Origin: Parabacteroides distasonis
Lineage (GTDB): Bacteria > Bacteroidota > Bacteroidia > Bacteroidales > Tannerellaceae
Assembly: GCA_015060925.1 (NCBI GenBank)
Contig: SUXM01000010.1
Location: 1 to 64,000, forward strand
Length of the DNA stretch: 64,000 nt
Direction: 5' to 3'
In this document: in pieces, positions 54,558 to 62,619 of the stretch
Numbering within the stretch: position 1 is the stretch's first letter
Layout of the letters: the number at the start of each line of letters is the position of its first letter
Translations under genes and position numbers: made by a program
Notes under the pieces: model-generated
Database searches by the model: none
What the model was told of the DNA's origin: nothing
The model's input: the letters and a program-made list of their open reading frames with translations, nothing else

Positions 54558-54807
54558 CCGGTAGGAGAAATAACCGGTTGAATTAAAAAAAGCGTTTTTT
54601 GCTTTATCCTGATATCGAAATCGCCAATTTCAAGCAAAGGGATGAAGATAATGTGACGCTCATTCTGTTTTGTATATGTACATGGTATGCAATAGCTATA
54701 CCTATACATAAACATACGGCGTGGGAATATTGTTTCTTCGTTCATTTTTGCGCGGCGTTTGGCGATGCCTGATATCGATGAACAGAACATAGTCTCACGC
54801 TTTTTTT
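54558..54807 (+). ncRNA. Hairpin-rich leader or small RNA, copy 2
   Basis: Second copy of the leader. The outer GCGTGGGA / TCTCACGC and middle GTTCAT / ATGAAC stems and the U-run are kept, while most substitutions fall in loops or between stems (for example TACTGTGGAGG versus TTTTGCGCGG). The inner AGGC / GCCT stem loses one pair. The stretch from the U-run to the ATG contains a purine-rich GGAGGAGACAGGGAGG, unusual for a phylum that rarely uses Shine-Dalgarno sequences. Confidence 0.5.
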
Positions 54808-54863
54808 ATGTCCAATCGTAAGCAAAAGCTGAACGGAGGAGACAGGGAGGCACAGATAATACT

Positions 54864-56786
54864 ATGAAACAACAATGTCCTAAATGTGGTAACTGGGTAG
54901 AAGGAAAGAAAGTAGCGACTTTCGCTCGAAAGGTGACACGTGGTGCAGTAAAGAAAGGTAGTGCTGTTGCTACAGGTATGGCAATCGGTTCTATTATTCC
55001 TGGTGCAGGAACAATTATAGGTGGCGCATTAGGTTTGGCTGCAAGTGCTTTAATGGATGATTCTGTAAATGAAGTTGCAGATTTGGTAGAAGATATTGCT
55101 TTTGATGAAACTGAATATGAATTTACTTGTCCGAAATGCGGTCGTCATTGGAAAAAGAAACAAAATTCAAGTAATGCATCTATTAGTAATTATCAAACAT
55201 ATACAACCTCTGCATCAACTTCGTACATAGAAAATGATTCAAGAAGATATACAATATTAGAACTGATAAAGCAATGTACATCCAATAATATAAATGAAGG
55301 ATGTTCGCTTACTTATGCACAAATAAATTCAGGCAAGTTGAGTAGGAAATTGCAAAATCAGTTTGGAATTCGATTATACGAATGGCAAATCAATACCTGT
55401 AAGAACATTAAGGAGTTAATTAATCTGATTGAAACAAAATATGTATGTTCACCTGTAGCGGATACGATTAAATTAAAACAAGACGAATTCAATAAAGAGT
55501 TTAATTATTACCTGGATAATATTGATAGCATAATTGACACAAAGGAAAATGTAGATAAATATGTCAAGAGTATAGGCAATGCAATGTCAGGTTGTGACAT
55601 AACCGTTAAGTCAGAATATTTCTTCTTACAATCTATCTGCTGTTTGGATTATTCATTACTACATGAAAATGACAACTCATTGATTAGCCTTGGAAATTAT
55701 TATATAGATAGGGCTAATGCATTATTGGATGATGGAGAGTATAAATTGGTAAAGCTGATGTTTGAATCGCTTTCAGTAAAGCATGATGCTCATAATGTTG
55801 TTCAAGTGCAACAAAATTTCAAATTGAAATGTCCAAAAATTAATATGTTGGAGAATACTTTATTCAAAACTGAGTATTTATCTGAATTATATGAAAAAAC
55901 TCGATTCTATTCTTTGATTGATTCTGTTAGTGCACTTGAAAGTAAAGAAAATTTTAAGAGTGCAAAAGAATGTTTATATCTGATAATACAATTATCAGAT
56001 ATAGATTATCAATTATTGGGTTATGCACATTTGATAGATTATTGTTACTATGAATTTAAAGGATTAAATGTCTGTAAAGAACTTGCTTTTATCTATGCTG
56101 AAAAAGGATATGAATTAGTTGACTATTCCAATAATTTCAATCCAGAAATAAGTTGTCAATCCAGTTGGTTAAGATGTCTTGAACATATTGCATATGCTTA
56201 TTTAGAAGGCGAAGGAACAAAACAAGATTATAAAAAAGCTTTTGAACTTACAACAAAGGCCGCAAATTTAGGAGGAAGGTGTTCTGCTTATAATTTGGGA
56301 GAAATTTATGAGTTAGGTCGTGGTGTTTCTCAAAACAAAGTTCTTGCATTAGAATGGTATGAAAAAGCATTCGCTTTAGGACTTGATATCGCAAAAGAAA
56401 AAGTAGAACAATTGAAAACAACATCTTCAAAGTTAAAATCTAACCAAACATCAAATGCAAGTTTTTCAGATGATGAAATAGAATATTTAGAAGAAGTAAA
56501 GGCTTGTTTAGAAGAGGATAACGAGATTTCACCTAAAGAAAGACGATTGTTGGATAGACTTCGTATCAAACTCAATATCTCTGAAGGACGAGCAAAAGAA
56601 CTTGAAGGTTCTTTGAAAGTATTGCAATTGACAGAGGAAGAACGAGAATACTTAGAAGAATATAAAGCATGTCTGGATGAGGATGGTGAAATATCTCCAA
56701 AAGAAAGAAGATTACTTGATCGATTTAGAGACAAATTAGGTATTTCAGAAGAGAGAGTTTTAGAACTAGAGAACTCTATTCGCTAA
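54864..56786 (+). CDS. Cassette 2: zinc-knuckle/glycine-zipper protein with Sel1-like and tandem C-terminal repeats
   Basis: A 640-residue protein. Residues 1-95 form the cassette scaffold: CPKC at 5-8, a glycine zipper (about 36-62, GMAIGSIIPGAGTIIGG) and CPKC at 89-92. A long helical region follows. At about 440-520 are Sel1-like repeats (AYAYLEGEGTKQDYKKAFEL, YNLGEIYELGRGVSQNK). The C terminus has two tandem copies of a charged about 50-residue unit (534-588 and 589-640) with shared EYLEE(V/Y)KACL and EISPKERRLLDR cores, somewhat TerB-like. It is probably membrane-associated with a protein-interaction tail. Function is unknown. Confidence 0.75.
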   Translation: MKQQCPKCGNWVEGKKVATFARKVTRGAVKKGSAVATGMAIGSIIPGAGTIIGGALGLAASALMDDSVNEVADLVEDIAFDETEYEFTCPKCGRHWKKKQNSSNASISNYQTYTTSASTSYIENDSRRYTILELIKQCTSNNINEGCSLTYAQINSGKLSRKLQNQFGIRLYEWQINTCKNIKELINLIETKYVCSPVADTIKLKQDEFNKEFNYYLDNIDSIIDTKENVDKYVKSIGNAMSGCDITVKSEYFFLQSICCLDYSLLHENDNSLISLGNYYIDRANALLDDGEYKLVKLMFESLSVKHDAHNVVQVQQNFKLKCPKINMLENTLFKTEYLSELYEKTRFYSLIDSVSALESKENFKSAKECLYLIIQLSDIDYQLLGYAHLIDYCYYEFKGLNVCKELAFIYAEKGYELVDYSNNFNPEISCQSSWLRCLEHIAYAYLEGEGTKQDYKKAFELTTKAANLGGRCSAYNLGEIYELGRGVSQNKVLALEWYEKAFALGLDIAKEKVEQLKTTSSKLKSNQTSNASFSDDEIEYLEEVKACLEEDNEISPKERRLLDRLRIKLNISEGRAKELEGSLKVLQLTEEEREYLEEYKACLDEDGEISPKERRLLDRFRDKLGISEERVLELENSIR

Positions 56787-56930
56787 TTTGTTTATATGAT
56801 GAATAGAAAGAATAGAGGTAAGTGATTGAAAATATAAATATAAATAATGGGCGATAGTTCCCAAGCCTATTAAATTGTATAACTTAAAATATATGCTGAA
56901 CTAAGGGAACAGGGAGGCGCAGATAATACT

Positions 56931-57629
56931 ATGAAACAACAATGTCCTAAATGTGGTAACTGGGTAGAAGGAAAGACAGTTACAACTTTTGCAAGAAAAG
57001 TAACACGAAGTGCAGTTAAAAGAAGTATGATGGCAACAGGTGCAGCTATTGGTTCTATAATTCCAGGTTTAGGAACTTTTACGGGAACTGCTGTAGGTTT
57101 TATCGCAGATGTTGTAATGGATGATAATACTATTAATAAAGTTGCTGATTTAGTAGAAGATATAACCTTTGATAATACAGAATATGAATTTATTTGCCCG
57201 AGATGTGAATGTGTTTGGAGTAATTTTGATATTCCTTATTTGAATCAAGATTATTTAGACTGGTATATAGAACATTATGAAAATCAACATCTTGATATAG
57301 AATATGAGGGTGGACCAATGTCTCAGTTAGATTTTTCTATGAAAATAGAAGATAAGTTTGAAGTGAATGGGGGGGATATCGTTGTTACAGGAAAAATAAC
57401 ATCAGGTAATATAAATGTTGGTGATGTTGTTGTATTGAGAAATTCATTAGATGATGGTTTTACTTTTGCTGTTGTAGAAGGTATTGAAATGTTTCGGAAG
57501 CTTGTCATGAAAGCTGAATATAATGATAATGTAGGAATTTTATTAGGTGGGGGAGATTGGGATACGATTGTACCTAAATCTTCTTGTATTTATAAGGGAG
57601 AAGGATATAAATATCTAAAAACAGTTTGA
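56931..57629 (+). CDS. Cassette 3: zinc-knuckle/glycine-zipper protein with EF-Tu domain II-like C terminus
   Basis: A 232-residue protein with CPKC at 5-8, a glycine zipper (about 36-60) and CPRC at 89-92. Residues about 133-225 closely follow domain II of elongation factor Tu: DIVVTGKITSGNINVGDVVVL, then VEGIEMFRKLVMKAEYNDNV and GILLGG, where EF-Tu has TVVTGRxxxGxxxVGxxV and TGVEMFRKLLDxxxAGDNVGxLLRG. No G-domain motifs (GxxxxGKS, NKxD) exist, so it is not a GTPase. Only the last 25 bp of the cassette leader precede its ATG. Function is unknown. Confidence 0.75.
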   Translation: MKQQCPKCGNWVEGKTVTTFARKVTRSAVKRSMMATGAAIGSIIPGLGTFTGTAVGFIADVVMDDNTINKVADLVEDITFDNTEYEFICPRCECVWSNFDIPYLNQDYLDWYIEHYENQHLDIEYEGGPMSQLDFSMKIEDKFEVNGGDIVVTGKITSGNINVGDVVVLRNSLDDGFTFAVVEGIEMFRKLVMKAEYNDNVGILLGGGDWDTIVPKSSCIYKGEGYKYLKTV

Positions 57630-57634
57630 TTATT

Positions 57635-57858
57635 ATGCCATTATTTAGAGTAACAGTAAAGCAATCAAAGAATTCCAATGGAGTTCGTGTTGAAAAGGGT
57701 ATGAGTGTGGATATTGTCACTCAATCAATGAGTAACCCTTTGACAATAAATGGTGGACAAGTTGTCGCAGATGCGTTTTTATGCGTATTTATGGTATTGA
57801 TACCAAAAAGGCCGGAATCTTATCTACCGTTTATTTAGATGTAGTTAAGATCGGATAA
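57635..57858 (+). pseudogene. Small MPLFRV protein gene, frameshifted
   Basis: The ATG at 57635 opens MPLFRVTVKQSKNSNGVRV and runs to GGQVVADAF, but then leaves frame at a T-run (57776-57780). After a shift the sequence continues as MRIYGIDTKKAGILSTVYL and ends at a TAA at 57856-57858, a natural C terminus that the uncorrected frame (ending at 57838) lacks. It resembles a conserved small protein of about 70 residues seen in Bacteroidales; from memory this may be a DUF6140-type family, not verified. The gene starts 6 bp after cassette 3. Confidence 0.6.
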
Positions 57859-57940
57859 TTTGGATGTATATCTCGGTCATATATTGTCTGATATGCTTTG
57901 TTTATTTGTATGTCGTTAAGATAGGTGAAGGATAGGATAT

Positions 57941-58906
57941 ATGGTTTATTTGGATTATTTTGAAATACCAAAGGATTCATGGGTTGATTATTATTTTAAT
58001 GTGCCTGAGGATAATGAAGAGGCACGTATTAAGATTATCATTCGTGAAAATATTCCGGATCACATAGGTCATGTTACAAAAAAAACGGATTGTGATACTT
58101 GGTATCCCTGGAATGTCTTATATGGGAGAGGTCGGAGACATTTCGCTTTTAGTGATATAACGATTTTTTATGGTGGTAATGGCTCTGGGAAAAGTACATT
58201 GTTGAATGTTATAGCCCAAAAACTGAAACTTTCCAGAAAAAGCCGATATAACAAAAGTAATAGTTTTGATGATTATGTGGATATTTGTGAATCTGGAGAG
58301 TTGGATCAAAAAGCGATAGGGGCTATTCAACGAGGACAGATTGTAACGAGTGAGGATATTTTTGATACAATTCTCCAAAAAAGAAAAGACAATGAAGTTC
58401 GTGAAGAGGTAAGAGATGCTTTAATTAATGAATTTCAGACAATTAAGGATAAAGGAAATAGTTTGCCTAAAAAGAATCTGTTAGATCCGGAGGTATTTAG
58501 GCGGTTTAAAGAAATTTACGATATCCAAATTAATAAGAATAATTCATGTTCTAAATATATCCGCTCAAAGTTGGATGCTGTTAAGAAAGAGCAGTCAAAT
58601 GGGGAAACGGCTTTTAATTATTTTGTGGATTCCATAAAAACAGATAGTTTAGTTCTGCTTGATGAACCGGAAAACAGTATGTCTGCAAGATGGCAGATAG
58701 AATTATCTCATTATTTATTAGGAACAGTTCTTGAAAATAATTGTCAGTTGATAATATCGACCCATTCTCCTTTTTTGTTGTCTTTACCGGGAGCTAAGAT
58801 ATATGATTTAGATAATACCCCTATAAAAACAAATAGGTGGTATAATCTTGAAAACATCCGTTATTATTATCAATTGTTTAAAGATAATGAAATATACTTT
58901 GAATAA
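57941..58906 (+). CDS. AAA family ATPase (AAA_21/ABC-type)
   Basis: A 321-residue soluble ATPase. Walker A is FYGGNGSGKSTLLN (about residues 76-89), the signature-like middle is helical, Walker B is LVLLDEPENSMSA, and the switch His is in IISTHSPFLLSLPGAKIYDL. These match the predicted ATP-binding proteins related to OLD and RecF ATPases, but there is no Toprim nuclease domain. Such ATPases often pair with an effector; the 217-residue protein encoded 57 bp downstream is the only candidate. Role is unknown. Confidence 0.85.
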   Translation: MVYLDYFEIPKDSWVDYYFNVPEDNEEARIKIIIRENIPDHIGHVTKKTDCDTWYPWNVLYGRGRRHFAFSDITIFYGGNGSGKSTLLNVIAQKLKLSRKSRYNKSNSFDDYVDICESGELDQKAIGAIQRGQIVTSEDIFDTILQKRKDNEVREEVRDALINEFQTIKDKGNSLPKKNLLDPEVFRRFKEIYDIQINKNNSCSKYIRSKLDAVKKEQSNGETAFNYFVDSIKTDSLVLLDEPENSMSARWQIELSHYLLGTVLENNCQLIISTHSPFLLSLPGAKIYDLDNTPIKTNRWYNLENIRYYYQLFKDNEIYFE

Positions 58907-58963
58907 GAATTTAGGAATATGGAAGAACTTATCAAGAAGGCAGAAGTAGGTAGATATTAAAAG

Positions 58964-59617
58964 ATGATGAAACGGGCGACAACTGAAATAAGGGAGGTAT
59001 TCTTTCCGAATAGGGAAGCTACGAGTCAACTTCATAAGCTGATTCCTGATAGTAAGGAGTATCGGATCTGCAAGGTGTTTTTGGAGGTTCCTAAACTTTA
59101 TTATCATATACCTGTATGGTTACAGAAATGTTCTGCTTTAGATAGTGCTGAACTTTCACAGGTTCATTTTTCTGATCAAGAATTGTGTATTTGTAAGGAG
59201 TGGGGAATTTATGAAATCCCTTCGAGGAAAAGGATTGATGAGTTTAGGACCAAGTTTAAAAGGAAAAGAATTTCTGTTATAGTGGAGGTCTTGGAAGTCA
59301 TGAAAAATACTTATTCGGTTGTCGATTTGTTTGGGGGATTCATAGAGCCGGGGGCATCTGATCAAGTGGATGTTGCCTGCCGGGTTAGTCTGTTTATTCT
59401 TTTAGAACATTATGATATTTCTCCAGAGTTAAAATACCGTTTAAATGAGGATGGAAAATACGCTATAGTGGATATTGTGTACCTTAAAGGAATGTCCACT
59501 TTCTCATGGTTGCCCCAATATGAAGTGGGGAATCGGTTCTATTCTTTTAATGTATTGAAAAAAGAGGTGAGAACTGAAATTGGGACAATTATCCGAACCT
59601 ACCTAAAAAGTAAATAG
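58964..59617 (+). CDS. Hypothetical protein following the AAA ATPase
   Basis: A 217-residue protein of mixed helical and strand character with no family recognised. It is soluble (no signal peptide or membrane segment) and shows no obvious catalytic motif. Notable stretches are FPNREATSQLHKLIPDSKE near the N terminus and VDLFGGFIEPGASDQVDVA in the middle. A second ATG at 58967 is possible. It lies 57 bp after the ATPase gene on the same strand, so the two may be co-expressed. A hairpin lies downstream. Confidence 0.6.
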   Translation: MMKRATTEIREVFFPNREATSQLHKLIPDSKEYRICKVFLEVPKLYYHIPVWLQKCSALDSAELSQVHFSDQELCICKEWGIYEIPSRKRIDEFRTKFKRKRISVIVEVLEVMKNTYSVVDLFGGFIEPGASDQVDVACRVSLFILLEHYDISPELKYRLNEDGKYAIVDIVYLKGMSTFSWLPQYEVGNRFYSFNVLKKEVRTEIGTIIRTYLKSK

Positions 59618-59643
59618 CTTTTCTAATATAAACCTGCCAAAAG

Positions 59644-59680
59644 TTACCTCGGATGTAATCATGGATTATGTCCGAGGTAA
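59644..59680. repeat. Long hairpin after the accessory region
   Basis: TTACCTCGGA / TCCGAGGTAA outer arms (10 bp) with an inner TAATC / GATTA pair. Followed by a weak T-rich stretch (TTTCATTT), so it could be a terminator, but the U-run is poor. Confidence 0.55.
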
Positions 59681-59738
59681 TTTCATTTATGTCCGATGTA
59701 AATTTAAAGAAGATTATTGTGTAATTATGGAACTCTGT

Positions 59739-59769
59739 TTTGGAAAATTCTGAATAAATCTTACATTTG
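59739..59769 (+). promoter_or_regulatory. Promoter of the CE15-uxaB-uxaA operon
   Basis: TTTG (59739-59742), 19 bp, TACATTTG (59762-59769): full consensus. Leader of about 58 nt to the ATG at 59834. Confidence 0.75.
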
Positions 59770-59833
59770 TTGTAATATAGAGAGAAAGAAAAATCCACAA
59801 GAAAGAAAGGTATAAATCATAATTATAGATAAT

Positions 59834-61153
59834 ATGAAAAGAATCACAGTTGCGATGTTTATTTGCATATACGTTTTGTCAATGTCGCTATATGCTCAAA
59901 ACTACGATGAGAGTAAAGTGGGAAATTATCCTTTGCCTGATATTTTTACTTTTGCTAATGGCAAAAAAGTGAAAACAAAAGCACAATGGGCTGAGCGACG
60001 TAAGGAGATTTTAGACATTTTTGAACGTGAGATGTATGGTCAGATGCCGACTGCACCGGATGATATAGTATTGGAAACAATCGAGCAAGGTAATACCATG
60101 GGAAATTATGCCACTCGTCGCCAAGTAAGGATGTGGTTTAATAAAGATAAAAGTGGTCCCAAAGTTGATTGGTTGATCATTACTCCCAATCATTTGGAAG
60201 GTCCTGTTCCTACTATTATGTTCCTGAATTATGAAGGAAACCACACGCTTTTGACCGATAAAGAGATTTTGATAAATGAGGGTTGGCAGCGAAATAATGA
60301 AAGTTTCTATATTTTCAATCATAAAGCCGATGAACGTAGTCGAGGTATGCGTTTGGATCCAAATCTGAGAAGCATTGTTCCGGTAAATATGCTCGTGGCA
60401 AGTGGATATGCCGTTGTGACTGCTTGTTATGCAGAAATATCTCCTGACCCTAATGAAGGGGATAAAGATGAAAATGGAATTTCGCTTCAGCAGGAATTTG
60501 CCTATAGTGGTATTTTTGATTTGTGGGGAAAACGTGATGAGAAACGAGATGATTATACAGCCGCATTAGCCGCTTGGGGATGGGTGTTGATGCGAGGAAT
60601 GGATATGATTGAAAAAGATGCCCAACTTGATGAGAAAAGGGTACTTCTTACCGGATCTTCCCGATTGGCTAAAGCGGCGATGTTGGCCAGTGCATTCGAT
60701 GAACGTTTTCCGGTTGTGGTACTTAATCAAACCGGAGGAGGTGGTGTCCCTCTGCAAAAGCATTATTTTGGAGAGAATGTGGCAACAATGACTCGTCAAT
60801 TTAAACATTGGTATTGTACAGCTTTTGCTAAATATGCTAACAATGAAGCCAATCTCCCTTTCGACCAACACATGTTGTTGGCATGTATTGCTCCACGTGC
60901 ATTAATGGTTCAAGGATTTGACGAAAAATGGTTTGATACAAAAGGAGAATTTCTTGCAATGAAAGCAGCAAGTCCTGTTTGGGAATTTTTGGGTGCAGAG
61001 GGATTGCCCGATGTTGAATGGCCTGCAGCTTATGATAAAAGTGCAATAGGCTCTACGTTGGGTTATTTCCATCGTGATAACTTGCATGGTATCGCTGCGA
61101 TAGATTGGGTATGGATGTTGGAATTTGCAAATAAAGTTTTTGAAAAGAGATGA
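59834..61153 (+). CDS. CE15-like glucuronoyl esterase
   Basis: A 439-residue secreted esterase (signal peptide ending near SLYAQ). The alpha/beta-hydrolase nucleophile motif is TGSSRLAKAAM, Ser276, in the position of GCSRxGKGA in glucuronoyl esterases; the Cys found in fungal enzymes is Ser here, as in several bacterial members. The likely catalytic His is in RDNLHGIAAIDW (His418). Such enzymes cleave ester bonds between glucuronic acid side chains and lignin or other alcohols. The downstream uronate-catabolic genes, the first overlapping by 4 bp, support a uronic acid role. Confidence 0.85.
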   Translation: MKRITVAMFICIYVLSMSLYAQNYDESKVGNYPLPDIFTFANGKKVKTKAQWAERRKEILDIFEREMYGQMPTAPDDIVLETIEQGNTMGNYATRRQVRMWFNKDKSGPKVDWLIITPNHLEGPVPTIMFLNYEGNHTLLTDKEILINEGWQRNNESFYIFNHKADERSRGMRLDPNLRSIVPVNMLVASGYAVVTACYAEISPDPNEGDKDENGISLQQEFAYSGIFDLWGKRDEKRDDYTAALAAWGWVLMRGMDMIEKDAQLDEKRVLLTGSSRLAKAAMLASAFDERFPVVVLNQTGGGGVPLQKHYFGENVATMTRQFKHWYCTAFAKYANNEANLPFDQHMLLACIAPRALMVQGFDEKWFDTKGEFLAMKAASPVWEFLGAEGLPDVEWPAAYDKSAIGSTLGYFHRDNLHGIAAIDWVWMLEFANKVFEKR

Positions 61154-62604
61154 TTAAAAAGCTAAATAAAACGACTACAGAGAAAACAGATCGTCCTATA
61201 CAGGTTCTTCAATTTGGCGAAGGGAATTTTCTTCGTGCATTTGTTGATTGGTCGATAGACATTGCTAACGAAAAAGGGGTGATGAATACCGGGGTGGTTA
61301 TCTGTAAGCCTCGAAACAGTAGTGAAAAGAAAAGTTTGACGACCATCGATTTGCTCAAAATGCAAGATCAGATGTATCATGTATATTTAGAAGGCATTGA
61401 AAATAAAGAACCACGAAAGGATATCCGTTTGGTGAAAAGTGTCATGGATGCGATCCATCCATACGAAGAGTATGCTAAATATGAGGAGTATATGCTTCTG
61501 CCCGAACTGAAAATGATTATATCTAACACGACTGAGGCAGGTATACGTTACGAAGAGGGGGATGACCTGTCGGCCTGTCCGCCTCAATCATATCCGGCTA
61601 AAGTGACGGCGCTGCTTTATAAACGATTCAAGCATTTTGGTGGTGATCCCACGAAAGGCATAGCTGTTATTTGTTGTGAGTTAATCGAGGATAATGGTTC
61701 TACGCTTCACGACTATGTGATCCGGCATGCAAAGTATAACCATTTGGGTGATGATTTTATCAATTGGGTTGAACTTTATTGCCCATTTTGTGATACGTTG
61801 GTTGATCGAATTGTACCGGGATTTCCGCATGACAGCATTGGTCAAATCAAAGAAGAGATTGGATATGATGATAATTTGGTGGTACGTGGAGAGTTGTATC
61901 ATCTTTGGGCTATTGGAGGAGCGGGATACGAGGAAGTTCAGAAGTTATTACCTTTGGACAAAGCCGGACTTAATGTCACATTTATGCCCTCCATCAAGCA
62001 GTTTCGTGATAAAAAGGTGAGAATCTTAAACGGTTCGCATACAGGTATGGTTGCCATAGGTTTATTAATGGGGTGCGAAACTGTTATGGATGCATTTAAC
62101 ACATCCGATATAGAGCAATTTATAAACCAAATGGTAGAGCAGGAGGTAATTCCAATGATTGATGAAGATCCTGCGGAACTCAAACAATTTGCGGCAAGTA
62201 TATTAGAACGATTCTATAATCCTCATATCAGACATTTGCTTAAATCGATTTCGCTTAACTCTTTATCCAAATGGGAAGCTCGTAATTATCCTACTTTGCG
62301 GGATTATTGGTTTAAGGCTGGTAAGATGGCAAGGTATGAGTGTATGACATTTGCTGCACTTATGGCTTATTACAGTCCGAAGAGTGGTTTTGAACCTGAT
62401 GATACACCGGAATTCGTACAATACATTCGTGCTAATTGGGATGCTTCAAACTTAGAGGCTACCATGACAAAGATTGTAACACAGAGTGGTATTTTTACTG
62501 TTGATTTCTCCGAAATCAAAGGCTTTATACCAACTGTTGCTCAATATGTTAAGGATATTGAAGAGTTGGGAATGGCTGCTGCATTAAAGAAGTTTCTGGC
62601 ATAA
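61150..62604 (+). CDS. uxaB: Tagaturonate reductase
   Basis: A 484-residue altronate oxidoreductase of the mannitol dehydrogenase family (D-tagaturonate to D-altronate with NADH), a step of galacturonate breakdown. It begins with an NAD-binding pattern VLQFGEGNFLRAFVDW, includes SNTTEAGI, and has the family catalytic region RILNGSHTGMV. The ATG overlaps the esterase stop (ATGA). Together with uxaA it implies a hexuronate isomerase (uxaC) elsewhere. Confidence 0.93.
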   Translation: MIKKLNKTTTEKTDRPIQVLQFGEGNFLRAFVDWSIDIANEKGVMNTGVVICKPRNSSEKKSLTTIDLLKMQDQMYHVYLEGIENKEPRKDIRLVKSVMDAIHPYEEYAKYEEYMLLPELKMIISNTTEAGIRYEEGDDLSACPPQSYPAKVTALLYKRFKHFGGDPTKGIAVICCELIEDNGSTLHDYVIRHAKYNHLGDDFINWVELYCPFCDTLVDRIVPGFPHDSIGQIKEEIGYDDNLVVRGELYHLWAIGGAGYEEVQKLLPLDKAGLNVTFMPSIKQFRDKKVRILNGSHTGMVAIGLLMGCETVMDAFNTSDIEQFINQMVEQEVIPMIDEDPAELKQFAASILERFYNPHIRHLLKSISLNSLSKWEARNYPTLRDYWFKAGKMARYECMTFAALMAYYSPKSGFEPDDTPEFVQYIRANWDASNLEATMTKIVTQSGIFTVDFSEIKGFIPTVAQYVKDIEELGMAAALKKFLA

Positions 62605-62619
62605 AAATAGGATGGAATA

